A stretch of DNA of 64,000 nucleotides from Streptomyces sp. SID8352 (GCF_009862265.1 NZ_WWGX01000082.1:62001-126000), one strand, 5' to 3'; counted from the first letter of the stretch, positions 34,248-42,860 are shown. Notes: generated from the letters alone by a model not told the origin. Translations and numbers: made by a program.

Positions 34248-35321
34248 ATGAGCACGGCAGCAGCGCCGTACGAGAGCGCGTACTGGGTCCCCACGAGCGA
34301 CGGTCACGAACTCCATGTGCGCCGGGCGGGCGACGGCCGGGCCGGTGACGGGACCCCGGGCGTGCTCTTCCTCCCCGGCCTCTTCGCGGACGGCACCTTC
34401 TTCCTCGGCACCGCGGGCCGCAGCCCGGCCGACGTGTTCCTCGCCGAGGGGTACGCCGTCCACGCCGCCTCGCTGCGCGGGCACGGCCCCAGCCGCCGCG
34501 CGGACGGAGGGCGCGCGGGCGACTGGAACTTCGACACCTACGTCCGCCACGACATCCCCGACCTCGTGCGCGCCGTCTCCGAGCGCCACCCGGGCCCGCT
34601 GTTCCTGCTGGCGCACAGCATGGCGGGCTACGCGGCGCTGGCGGCGCTCGGTGTCGCGCCCGAACTGCAGCGGCGGCTCGCCGGGGTCGTCACCCTCTCC
34701 TCCGCCGTCAACGACTACAGCGACGGCGGGCTGCCCAAGCGCGCCCAGATCCTCTTCGCGGCCACCCTGTCCCGCCTGGTCGGCCGGTTCCCCGCGCGGG
34801 CCCTGAAGCAGGGGCGCTTCGACGAACCGGCGGGCCTGATGCGGCAGTTCGCCGACTGGGCGCCCAGGGGCGGCTTCCACAGCGCCGACGGGGGCACCGA
34901 CTACTGGGCGGCCCTCGCCGAGGTGACGCTGCCCGCGCTGGTCGGGGTCGGCGCCGCCGACACCTTCCACGCCTCGCCCGCCCGTGCCCGCAAACTGGCC
35001 CAGCACCTCGGCTCCGACGTCAGGTGCACGGTCTTCGGCCGCGAGTCGGGGCTCTCCTGGGACCCGGGCCACGTCGACGTGCTGCGCGGGCGCCGGGCGG
35101 CCGAGGAGGTGCTGCCCCGACTGGTGGAGTGGATGCGGCGGACCCTCCCCGCCGACGGCCCGGCCGGCGCGGGGGACACGGACACCACGGCCGAGGCCGT
35201 GGACCCGGACACCACGCCCGGCGCCGGAGACCGGGACACCACTGCCGGCGGCGGGCGCACCGCGCCGGGCACCGGTACCACGAACGGCGGCGGCACCGGC
35301 GCCGACGCGGACACGGAGTAG
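34248..35321 (+). CDS. Alpha/beta hydrolase
   Basis: 357 aa. The catalytic triad is visible: Ser124 in AHSMAGY (an Ala replaces the first Gly of GxSxG), Asp238 in GVGAADTFH and His275 in WDPGHVD. The oxyanion region is LPGLFADGT. After residue 295 the tail is low-complexity with a DTT motif repeated every ~12 residues. ATG 34248 follows AGGGAGAG. The AMP ligase starts 11 bases after its stop. It could hydrolyse or transfer an acyl ester or thioester made by the pathway; serine hydrolase identity is firm, role inferred. Confidence 0.85.
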   Translation: MSTAAAPYESAYWVPTSDGHELHVRRAGDGRAGDGTPGVLFLPGLFADGTFFLGTAGRSPADVFLAEGYAVHAASLRGHGPSRRADGGRAGDWNFDTYVRHDIPDLVRAVSERHPGPLFLLAHSMAGYAALAALGVAPELQRRLAGVVTLSSAVNDYSDGGLPKRAQILFAATLSRLVGRFPARALKQGRFDEPAGLMRQFADWAPRGGFHSADGGTDYWAALAEVTLPALVGVGAADTFHASPARARKLAQHLGSDVRCTVFGRESGLSWDPGHVDVLRGRRAAEEVLPRLVEWMRRTLPADGPAGAGDTDTTAEAVDPDTTPGAGDRDTTAGGGRTAPGTGTTNGGGTGADADTE

Positions 35322-35331
35322 AAGGACCGCC

Positions 35332-36966
35332 ATGCTGGAATTCCTGGGTGCCCGTGACGGCTTCTCCGACCAGGGCCTGTACCTGTACGGGAAGTTCGAC
35401 GAGGCCCCCGAGTCCGTTCCCTACGCGGAGTTCCCCGGACGGGTCGCCGCCAGTGCCGATTTCCTCCGCGACCACGGGGTGCGTCCCGGCAGCCGGGTCC
35501 TGTTCCCCTTCGAGACCTCCGCCGAGGTGATCCTCTCCTTCTTCGCGCTCATGGAGATCGGCGCGCTCCCGCTGTGCGTGAAGCCCTTCGCGCTCAGCAC
35601 CCCGCTGCGGACCTACGAGGAGTTCCTCGACCGGATCGCCCGCGACCACGGCGCCGACCACGTCCTCGCCGTCCCGAGCCTCGCCCCCGTCGCCCTGCCC
35701 GCGCCCGCCCTGCCCCTGCCTCCGGCCGGGCCGCTCGCGTCCGGCGCGCGGCGGGGGCCCGCGGTGCTGCGCGTGCCCGGCGACGAGGAGACGGCCTTCG
35801 TCCAGTTCTCCTCGGGCTCCACCTCCTTCCCCAAGGGCATCCCGATCCTGCACGGCAGGCTGCGCGCCAACCTCGGGATGATCACCCGCACCGACGGCCG
35901 GGTCCCCGGCGACCGGGTCAGCAGCTGGCTGCCGCTCTACCACGACATGGGCCTGGTCGGCGGGATGCTCTCGTGCTTCCGGGTGGGCTGCGACCTGCTC
36001 CTGGCCGACCCGACCTCGTTCCTCTTCGACGCCCGCGGCTGGTGGGAACACCTGTCCGCGGAGCGGGTGATGGGCACGGTCATCCCCAACTTCGCCGTCG
36101 ACTACTCGCTGCGCATGATGGCCGACGCGGACCCGGCCGAACTCGCGGAGCTGGACCTCTCCCGGATACGGGCCGTCTACCTCGGCAGCGAGCCGATCAA
36201 CATCCCCAACCTGGAGGCGTTCACCGCCCTGATGGAGCCCTCGGGGCTGCGGTCGACGGCCTTCATGCCCTGCTACGGCATGGCCGAGGCCGTCCTGCTG
36301 GTCTCCAGCAGGGAACCCGGCCAGGGCGTCCGGACCGTGCCCGCGCCCTCCGGCGTCCCGGCCGTCTGCGTGGGGCGGCCCATGCCGGAGTTCACCGTCC
36401 GTGTGCGCGACGGGGACGGCCGGATCTGCGGCGAGAACGAACTGGGCCTGATCGAACTGTCCGGCGGCAGTCTCGCCACCGCCTACCTCGGCCGCAGCGG
36501 CACGCTGGCGGGCGACGACGGCTTCTACCCCACCGGGGACATCGGCTTCCTCGACGGCGGCGAGCTGTTCGTCACGGGGCGGGACGGCGACCGGATCAAG
36601 GTCAACGGGCAGAGCCTGTTCGCCGCGGACTTCGAACAGGCGGTGGAGCGACTTCCGTTCGTGCGCCAGGGCCGGACCGCGGTCGTGGAGAGCGGGGGGA
36701 ACATCCTGGTCCTCACCGACTCCTGCCGGGAGACCCGCCAGGACACGGAGGGCTGCCGGACCCGCGTCGTCGACCAGCTCGTGCGCACCCTCGGCGTCAC
36801 CGTCCGGCCCCAGGACGTCCACTTCCTGCGCCCCGGCCAGCTCCCCCGCACCAGCAGCGGCAAGCTCCGCCGCCGGGCGGTGCTGGAGGCGTACGAGGGG
36901 GGACGGCTGCGGGGCCCGACGCTGCCCGAGCCCGCCCCGGAGACCGGGGCGGGAGCCGGTTCCTAG
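35332..36966 (+). CDS. Fatty acyl-AMP ligase-like adenylating enzyme
   Basis: 544 aa ANL-superfamily enzyme. P-loop-like SSGSTSFPKG at residues 160-169, LPLYHDMGLVGG at 200-211 (a hallmark of fatty acyl-AMP ligases), CYGMAEAVLL, YPTGDIGFL, and the C-terminal catalytic lysine in RTSSGKLRRR. FAALs activate a fatty acid as acyl-AMP and pass it to a carrier protein rather than to CoA, which fits the ACP encoded three genes upstream. ATG 35332 follows AGAAGGA. It is the last gene of the locus; a dispersed repeat begins exactly at its stop codon. Confidence 0.85.
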   Translation: MLEFLGARDGFSDQGLYLYGKFDEAPESVPYAEFPGRVAASADFLRDHGVRPGSRVLFPFETSAEVILSFFALMEIGALPLCVKPFALSTPLRTYEEFLDRIARDHGADHVLAVPSLAPVALPAPALPLPPAGPLASGARRGPAVLRVPGDEETAFVQFSSGSTSFPKGIPILHGRLRANLGMITRTDGRVPGDRVSSWLPLYHDMGLVGGMLSCFRVGCDLLLADPTSFLFDARGWWEHLSAERVMGTVIPNFAVDYSLRMMADADPAELAELDLSRIRAVYLGSEPINIPNLEAFTALMEPSGLRSTAFMPCYGMAEAVLLVSSREPGQGVRTVPAPSGVPAVCVGRPMPEFTVRVRDGDGRICGENELGLIELSGGSLATAYLGRSGTLAGDDGFYPTGDIGFLDGGELFVTGRDGDRIKVNGQSLFAADFEQAVERLPFVRQGRTAVVESGGNILVLTDSCRETRQDTEGCRTRVVDQLVRTLGVTVRPQDVHFLRPGQLPRTSSGKLRRRAVLEAYEGGRLRGPTLPEPAPETGAGAGS

Positions 36967-37076
36967 GGCCTGTCCGACCATGGCCGTCGTCGCCCGTGGG
37001 GCGGCCCGGGCGGCCGGGCGGCGTCGGGTGCGTGCTCCCGGCGCCCCGGCCCCGGGCCTTCGTGCTGGACGTACTC
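36964..37076 (+). repeat. Dispersed repeat, copy A
   Basis: From the TAG stop of the acyl-AMP ligase gene onward, the sequence TAGGGCCTGTCCGACCAT and roughly 95 further bases, including GCTCCCGGCG and TTCGTGCTGGAC, recur at 52767-52875. Estimated identity is about 80% with one 9-base and two short indels. No transposase frame is visible. The rest of the 404-base gap holds the small repeat listed next and no gene. Confidence 0.8.
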
Positions 37077-37213
37077 GGGGCCGGGGTCGGCGCGGCGGGA
37101 GTGCGTGCATGGTGTCGTGGGGCAGACGGGAATTGCCAGAAAGGCCTCAGGACCCCCGGGCGGTGGCCTCCGGACGGATCGGCCGCTCCGGACCACGCCT
37201 CCCCGCTGGGACG

Positions 37214-37266
37214 CGCCGGGTGTGTGCCCGGGGGCCGGGCACCGCGCGCCGGGTGTGTGCCCGGGA
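37214..37266. repeat. Short direct repeat, 34-bp period
   Basis: CGCCGGGTGTGTGCCCGGG occurs at 37214-37232 and 37248-37266 in the gap before the DUF4192 gene. Each unit is partly palindromic (CCGGG...CCCGG). Function unknown. Confidence 0.75.
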
Positions 37267-37370
37267 CCGGGAACGCCTGGTGAGGGCCGCCGTGAGACGG
37301 GTGTCATGTCCGGGGCGAGAGTTGTCCACAGGGCTCAGCGGGATTCCGTGATTCGCGAGATCGTCGATCC

Positions 37371-38867
37371 ATGACGAACCGCAGCGAAGCGCGCGAAGCC
37401 GCCGACGACGACCCGCAGGTCACCCTCCGCACCCCGGCCGAGCTGGCGGACGCCCTGCCGTATCTGCTCGGGCACCGGCCGGAGGACAGCATCGTCCTGG
37501 CCGCCCTGTACGACCGGGACGGGCAGGGCCGGTTCGGCGGCCGGGCCAGGCTCGGCATCCCCGCCGGGCCGGACGACTGGCCGGGAGCGGCCCGGGAGTT
37601 GGTGCGCGGCCTGGTGGCCGGCGGGGAGCGCCGCGGCACCCGCCCGGTGCGGATGGTCGCCTATCTCTGCCAGGAGCCGGCCCCGGGCGAGTCCGGCCGT
37701 CAGGTGATGGAGCGGCTGCGGCCCCTGGCGCAGACCCTGCGCCTGGAGAGCGGTGCCCTCGACATCCCGGTGGTCGAGGCGCTCTGCATCTCCGACGGGC
37801 GCTTCTGGTCCTACTGCCACGACGACGAGGTCAACTGCCCGCCCGAGGGCGTCCCCATGGGGCTGCCGGGCACCTCGGTGCTCGCGGCGGCCGCCGCCTA
37901 CGCCGGTATCCAGGTGCGGGGCTCGCTGCGGGAGCTGCGGAGGCGGCTGCTGCCCTGGGAGGGCGCCGCCGCGGCCGAGCAGGAGAGCGCCCTCGACGCG
38001 GCGGGCTCGGCGCTGATCTCCCGGATCTTCGACACCACCCGGCGCGGGGACGTCGCCGAGGACACGCTCGACCTGGCCTCCCGCCTCATGGACCGACTGG
38101 CCGCGGCCCCGGCGGCGTCCGGCACCGCCGCGGCGGACGGGCGCGACGACCGGCTGATCACCCATGACGAGGCCGCCGCCCTGGTCCTCGGCCTCCAGGA
38201 CCGCACCACCCGGGACCGGGCCGCCGGATGGATGGAGGGCGCGGAGGCGGGCCCCGCGCTGCGGCTCTGGCGCGCGCTGGCCCGCCGGTGCGTCGGCCCC
38301 TACGGCGAGCACGCGGCGGCGCCGCTCAGCCTCGCGGGCTGGGTCGCCTGGTCCACGGGCGACGAGTTGGAGGCGCGGGAGGCCCTCGCCATGGCCCTGG
38401 GCGCCGATCAGGACTACCTCTTCGCGCGCCTGCTGCACCAGGCGTGCAACGAGGGGCTCGATCCCGAGTCGATCCGCCGCTGTCTGCGCACCGACCGGGC
38501 GGGCGGCGCGGTGACCGGGGGCGGCGTTCAGGGCGGGACGGAGGGCGCCGCCGGGTCCGGGACGGATGACGGCGGCGTGGCCCCCGGGGCCGGGGCCCAG
38601 GCGGTGCCCCGGCCCCGGGCGCACCCCACCGCCGCGGCCGACGGGCACCCCGCCCGGCTGCGGACGCGGCACCGGGCCCTGCGGCGCGCGGTCCGGCCCG
38701 ATGCCGCGGCCCGGCCGGAGGGCGTGCGTCCCCGCGCCCCCATGGGCGGGGCGCGTCCCGGCGGGTCCCGCGCGGCGCGCGGGGAGGCGGGCGTCGCGCG
38801 CGGCGGAGCCGGGGGGGAGGAGAGCATCCGACGGGAGCCCGCCCGCGGGGCCGAGGAGGAGGGGTGA
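37371..38867 (+). CDS. DUF4192 domain protein
   Basis: 498 aa. Residues 15-375 are a DUF4192 domain, an actinobacterial family of unknown function: VTLRTPAELADALPYLLGHRPEDSIVL at the start, SDGRFWSYCHDD in the middle and ALSLAGWVAWSTGDELEAREALAMAL toward the end. The final ~120 residues are Arg/Pro/Gly-rich and disordered. ATG 37371 lacks an obvious ribosome binding site. No membrane segment or signal. Family call is firm; function unknown. Confidence 0.88.
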   Translation: MTNRSEAREAADDDPQVTLRTPAELADALPYLLGHRPEDSIVLAALYDRDGQGRFGGRARLGIPAGPDDWPGAARELVRGLVAGGERRGTRPVRMVAYLCQEPAPGESGRQVMERLRPLAQTLRLESGALDIPVVEALCISDGRFWSYCHDDEVNCPPEGVPMGLPGTSVLAAAAAYAGIQVRGSLRELRRRLLPWEGAAAAEQESALDAAGSALISRIFDTTRRGDVAEDTLDLASRLMDRLAAAPAASGTAAADGRDDRLITHDEAAALVLGLQDRTTRDRAAGWMEGAEAGPALRLWRALARRCVGPYGEHAAAPLSLAGWVAWSTGDELEAREALAMALGADQDYLFARLLHQACNEGLDPESIRRCLRTDRAGGAVTGGGVQGGTEGAAGSGTDDGGVAPGAGAQAVPRPRAHPTAAADGHPARLRTRHRALRRAVRPDAAARPEGVRPRAPMGGARPGGSRAARGEAGVARGGAGGEESIRREPARGAEEEG

Positions 38868-39112
38868 GCGGCGTCCGTCCCGGCCCCTGACGCCGCCCGG
38901 CTCAGCCTCGGCCGCCGGGGCGGAGGTCGGGGAGCCCGTGCCGCCCCGGGGTCGGTGCCACGAGCGGCCGGAGCGTGTCGCGGAACGGAGGGGAGGGCCT
39001 GCGCGGGGACCCGCCGGGAGCCCCGGGAAGCCGTGGCAGACGGTGCTCCGGTGGGGGTCCGGACCGGCGTGAACGGCCGGTGGCGGCGAGAACGCTGTGT
39101 AAGCGGAAGGGA

Positions 39113-39141
39113 GTGTTTATCGTCAGGAAGACGACTATGAT
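39113..39141 (+). promoter_or_regulatory. Promoter with inverted-repeat operator before the Nudix regulator gene
   Basis: TATGAT (39136-39141) lies 6 bases before the ATG, so the transcript is probably leaderless. TCGTC (39120-39124) and GACGA (39130-39134) form an inverted repeat between the -10 and the expected -35 (about 39113-39118), the position of a repressor site. Confidence 0.65.
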
Positions 39142-39147
39142 CACGGC

Positions 39148-39906
39148 ATGCCCTACGACCCGTCAGCGTTTCCGCCCTTCGCCGTCACCGTGGACCTGGT
39201 CGTGCTGACCGTGCGCCGCCATTCCCTGTGCGCGCTGGCGGTGCGCAGGGGCGAGTCCCCGTTCCAGGGGCGCTGGGCCCTGCCCGGCGGCTTCGTGCGG
39301 GCCGACGAGGACCTGGCGCGGGCGGCGGCCCGGGAGCTGGCCGAGGAGACGGGGCTGACCGTCCACGACCCCGCCGCCCCGGCCCAGGACAACGGGGCGC
39401 ATCTGGAACAGCTCGCGACCTACGGGGACCCCGACCGCGACCCCCGGATGCGCGTGGTCAGCGTCGCCCACCTGGCGCTCGCCCCCGACCTGCCCGCGCC
39501 CCGGGCGGGCGGTGACGCCAGCAACGCCCGCTGGGCGCCGGTGGAGGAGCTGCTCGACCAGCAGGGGCGCGGCCGGGACGGCGAGCCGGTGGCGCTGCTC
39601 GCCTTCGACCACGCCCGCATCCTCTCCGACGGCGTCGAACGGGCCCGCTCCAAGATCGAGTACTCGTCGCTGGCCACCGCCTTCTGCCCGTCCGAGTTCA
39701 CCGTCGGCGAGCTGCGCCGGGTGTACGAGGCGGTGTGGAGCGTGTCCCTGGACCCGCGCAACTTCCACCGCAAGGTGACCGGTACCCCGGGCTTCCTCGT
39801 CCCCACCGGCGGGACGACGACCCGTCAGGGCGGGCGCCCCGCACAGCTGTTCCGCGCGGGCGGCGCCACCCTACTGAACCCCCCGATGCTGCGCCCGGAG
39901 GTGTGA
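39148..39906 (+). CDS. Nudix hydrolase with C-terminal winged helix (NrtR-like)
   Basis: 252 aa. A complete Nudix box runs from G48 to L70 (GFVRADE ... REL-EETGL), and the C-terminal region (ATAFCPSEFTVGELRRVYE ... DPRNFHRKVTG) is the winged-helix domain of NrtR-type regulators, which sense ADP-ribose-like ligands and repress NAD-metabolism genes. Because the full Nudix box is kept, it could be an active ADP-ribose hydrolase as well as a repressor. An inverted repeat in its own promoter fits autoregulation. No NAD genes adjoin it. Confidence 0.85.
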   Translation: MPYDPSAFPPFAVTVDLVVLTVRRHSLCALAVRRGESPFQGRWALPGGFVRADEDLARAAARELAEETGLTVHDPAAPAQDNGAHLEQLATYGDPDRDPRMRVVSVAHLALAPDLPAPRAGGDASNARWAPVEELLDQQGRGRDGEPVALLAFDHARILSDGVERARSKIEYSSLATAFCPSEFTVGELRRVYEAVWSVSLDPRNFHRKVTGTPGFLVPTGGTTTRQGGRPAQLFRAGGATLLNPPMLRPEV

Positions 39907-40051
39907 GCGCGGGCGCGGCCGGTCCCGGCGCGAACGGCGGACACCCGCTCGCGCACCTGGCGGAACGGGTCCGCGCGCCCGGTCGTACCGCACCCCACGA
40001 CTGGCCGTGCTATACCCGGAAAATCCGATATCACGCGCTATCTTGCTTCGG

Positions 40052-42790
40052 GTGATCCAGGCCTTCGGACTGACCAGCACCCCCCGCAAGGAGCTTCCCC
40101 CCGCCGTCGACGACGTCTCCTTCGAGGCGCGCGCGGGCCGCGTCACCGCACTGCTCGGAGCGTCCGGCGCGGGAAAGACGACAGCGCTCGGGCTGATGCT
40201 CGAACTCCAACCCGGCCGGGGCATCACCCACTTCAGGGGACGCCCCCTGCACCGCATCGCCCACCCGGCCCGGGAGGTCGGGGTGCTGCTGGGGGACGTG
40301 CCGGGCCACCCGGGCCGCACGGTCCGCGGGCATCTGCGCATGCTCTGCGCGGCGGCCGGGGTTCCCGCGGGGCGCGGTGACGACCTCCTGGAGTCCGTCG
40401 GCCTCGTGAGCCTGCGCGAGGAGCGCCTCGGCACCCTCTCGCGCGGACAGGACCGGCGCCTCGGGCTGGCCTGTGCCCTGCTGGCCGACCCGCACGCCCT
40501 GGTCCTCGACGACCCCGCCGCCGCGCTGTCCGCCGCCGAGGCCCGCTGGCTGCACGGCGCGCTGCGCGCGCACGCCGACCGGGGCGGCACGGTCCTGTTC
40601 GGCACCGCCGATCCCAAGGAGGCCGCCCGCACCGCCGACCACGTGGTCACACTGGAGTGCGGCAGGGTGGTCGCGGACCAGGAGGCCGCGCGGTTCCGGC
40701 GCACCCGGCTGCGTCCCAGGGTCGCCGTCCGCAGCCCGCACGCCCCCCGGCTCGCCGCCCTGCTGGCCAAGGAGGCCCGCACCGAACGCCGTTCGGTGGA
40801 GGTCGTCCGGGAGGGCGGCAACCGCCTCGCGGTGTACGGCAGTACCTGCGCCGACATCGGTGACACCGCCTTCCGCAACGGCATCCTCGTCCACCGACTC
40901 GCCGACGAGGTGGGGGACATGGGGCCGGGGGCGGAGACGTACCCGCCGGAGGAAGAGGAGCCCGGGGCGGCGCCCGGACCGGCCCTCGGATCCGTGCCGG
41001 GCTCGCGGTCCGGGCCGGAATCCGGGCACGCGTCGGTCCCAGGGGCCGCGCCGATCTCCGGGGCCGCGCCCTTCTCGGAGCTCGCGTCGGAGTCCGGGGC
41101 CGGGCCATTCGCGCGGGCCGTGTCGGAGTCCGGGGCCGCGCCCTGCTCGGGGTCCGCGTCGGAGTCCGGGGCTGGTCCTGTGCCGTTCTCGGGGTCCGCG
41201 CCGGTATCAGAGGCCGCGTCGGGGTCCGGGGCCGGGCACGTGTCGTTCTCGGGGTCCGCGCCGGTATCAGAGGCCGCGTCGGAGTCCGGGGCCGCGGCCT
41301 TCTCGGGGCTCGCGTCGGAGTCCGGGCCCGGGCCGGCATCGGGGGCCACGCCGGTTCCGGCGTCCGAGCCCACTTCCGCGCCCGACCGGGACACCGGGGT
41401 CGTGACCGACCGGGACACCGGGGTCGTGACCGACCGGGACCCCGGGGTCGTGTCCGGGCCGGGAGACGCGGCGGCTGAGGCGACCGCGTCCGCGTCGGTG
41501 GCCGAGTCCCCGTCCGTCGTGGGGCGGTCCCTCGCGGGCTCCGCACCCGCGGCCCACGCCATCGGCCGCCCCGCCTCGGCAGTGCGCCCCGCTCCCGCCG
41601 GACCGCAGGGCCCCGACCCCGACCCCGACCCCGTCCTCGGTCCGGCCCCGGGCACTCCCGTGCCCACCGCCATCGCGGGTACCGGCAACGCCCATCCCGA
41701 CCCCGACCCCGACCCCCACCCCGCGCCCGCGGCCCCGGTACGCACCGCCTCCCCGCCGGTCCCCGTACCCGCCGCCCCCGGGGCTGTCGACCCCGCGTCC
41801 GACCCCGTACGCGGCGCCCCTCCGCCCGACTCCGTGCGCACCGCCCGCGCGGTCCCCGTGCGTACTGCCCCCGCGCCCGAACCCGTGAGCGCCGACTCCG
41901 CGCCCGCCGCCCCCGCGCCCCCGTCCCACCGTGCGGCTTCGCGTGTCGAGGGTGTCCGGGCCGTCGGGGACGTCCGGGGCGGGGACGACGGGCTCGGGCC
42001 GCCGATCCGGGTCCGTTCCGCGCCCAGCCCCCTGCGCCCGTTGCGATACGAGCTGCACAGGACCCTGGGGATCGGCACCGGGTTCCTGACCGGCGCGGTC
42101 GTGCTGGTGGTGTCCGCGGTGACCGCCGTGGTGCTCGCCCGGATCGGGCACAGCCCGCAGCCGCGGCTGCTCGTCGCATGGCCGGCGGAGCTGCCGCTGC
42201 CGCCAGCCGCGCTGGGCGCGGGGCTGCTGGGGGCGCTCGCCTTCGGGGACGAGTTCCGCCACCCCGCCCTCGCGGCGGACCGGGGTACCGTGCCCCGGCG
42301 GCTGGGGCTGCTCGGCGCCAAACTCGTCGTCTCGGCCCTCACCGCGCTGCTGCTGGCCGTGCTCACCCTGGGCTGCGACGCCGAACTGCTGTACCTGTTC
42401 TACGGCCCCGAACTGACCGTGGTCCCCGCCGACTGGCCCGCGCTGAGCGCCGGTTGGGCCGGGCTCGTGGTCGGCTGCGCCTGGGCCGGGCTGCTGGCCG
42501 CCGGGGTCTTCCGCTCCACCACCGCCGGGCTGGCCGCGGTGCTCGCGGTGCCCGTGCTGGTCGTACCGCTCGTACAGAGGCTCTGGGACGGTCCGTCCGT
42601 GCGGTCCGCCGCCGGTCTGCCGATGCGGCTGCGCGAGGCGCTGCTGACGCCGTGGCCGTTCGGCGGCGAGCGGTACGTGACGGGGGTGCTACGGCTGCTG
42701 GCACAACCCGTGGGCGGCGCAATGACGTTGTCGGTGGCCGCCCTGCTCTGCGCTTATCTGCTCACCACCCTGCGCGGCAGGACCCGGTGA
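40052..42790 (+). CDS. Single-chain ABC transporter: ATPase plus membrane domain joined by a repetitive linker
   Basis: 912 aa from the GTG at 40052, 7 bases after a -10-like TATCTT. Residues 1-215 are an ABC ATPase: Walker A GASGAGKT (36-43), signature LSRGQ (129-133), Walker B ALVLDD (149-154, Asp in place of the catalytic Glu) and no histidine in the switch loop (FGTADPKE). Residues ~300-655 are a disordered Ser/Glu/Pro/Ala linker with tandem repeats. Residues ~660-912 contain six hydrophobic segments typical of ABC-2-type permeases. It lies just upstream of whiH. The degenerate ATPase motifs suggest slow or altered hydrolysis; substrate unknown. Confidence 0.85.
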   Translation: MIQAFGLTSTPRKELPPAVDDVSFEARAGRVTALLGASGAGKTTALGLMLELQPGRGITHFRGRPLHRIAHPAREVGVLLGDVPGHPGRTVRGHLRMLCAAAGVPAGRGDDLLESVGLVSLREERLGTLSRGQDRRLGLACALLADPHALVLDDPAAALSAAEARWLHGALRAHADRGGTVLFGTADPKEAARTADHVVTLECGRVVADQEAARFRRTRLRPRVAVRSPHAPRLAALLAKEARTERRSVEVVREGGNRLAVYGSTCADIGDTAFRNGILVHRLADEVGDMGPGAETYPPEEEEPGAAPGPALGSVPGSRSGPESGHASVPGAAPISGAAPFSELASESGAGPFARAVSESGAAPCSGSASESGAGPVPFSGSAPVSEAASGSGAGHVSFSGSAPVSEAASESGAAAFSGLASESGPGPASGATPVPASEPTSAPDRDTGVVTDRDTGVVTDRDPGVVSGPGDAAAEATASASVAESPSVVGRSLAGSAPAAHAIGRPASAVRPAPAGPQGPDPDPDPVLGPAPGTPVPTAIAGTGNAHPDPDPDPHPAPAAPVRTASPPVPVPAAPGAVDPASDPVRGAPPPDSVRTARAVPVRTAPAPEPVSADSAPAAPAPPSHRAASRVEGVRAVGDVRGGDDGLGPPIRVRSAPSPLRPLRYELHRTLGIGTGFLTGAVVLVVSAVTAVVLARIGHSPQPRLLVAWPAELPLPPAALGAGLLGALAFGDEFRHPALAADRGTVPRRLGLLGAKLVVSALTALLLAVLTLGCDAELLYLFYGPELTVVPADWPALSAGWAGLVVGCAWAGLLAAGVFRSTTAGLAAVLAVPVLVVPLVQRLWDGPSVRSAAGLPMRLREALLTPWPFGGERYVTGVLRLLAQPVGGAMTLSVAALLCAYLLTTLRGRTR
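41161..41280 (+). repeat. Two tandem 60-bp repeats in the ABC linker
   Basis: 41161-41220 and 41221-41280 are near-identical 60-mers; the second half of each, ending GGTATCAGAGGCCGCGTC, is exact. Shorter relatives (36 bp) flank them. All keep the frame and encode SESG-rich units. Confidence 0.92.
41384..41455 (+). repeat. Three tandem 24-bp repeats in the ABC linker
   Basis: Units at 41384-41407, 41408-41431 and 41432-41455; the first two are identical, the third differs at two positions. They encode DRD(T/P)GVV(T/S). Confidence 0.95.
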
Positions 42791-42852
42791 CCACCGCGGA
42801 TGTCTTCCGTTCCGGCCGTGCGCACAACTCCCCCGCGGGAAGCCCGTTTCTT

Positions 42853-42860
42853 TCCGATAA
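42853..42860 (+). promoter_or_regulatory. Sigma-WhiG-like -10 element upstream of whiH
   Basis: TCCGATAA matches the sigma-WhiG/FliA -10 consensus GCCGATAA at seven of eight positions and lies about 95 bases before the whiH start. whiH is a known sigma-WhiG target in S. coelicolor. I could not find a good TAAA -35 at the expected spacing. Confidence 0.55.

Noticed and set aside
31767..35333. Very long minus-strand open frame (1188 codons) opposite the fatty-acyl genes
   Set aside because: It is antisense to five genes with clear motifs; long antisense frames are expected at this GC content. Composition is Arg/Gly/Val-rich with no domain.
41161..41455. Regular 60-bp and 24-bp repeats that might suggest a CRISPR array
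   Set aside because: Units are contiguous without unique spacers, not palindromic, and keep the reading frame of the ABC transporter gene.
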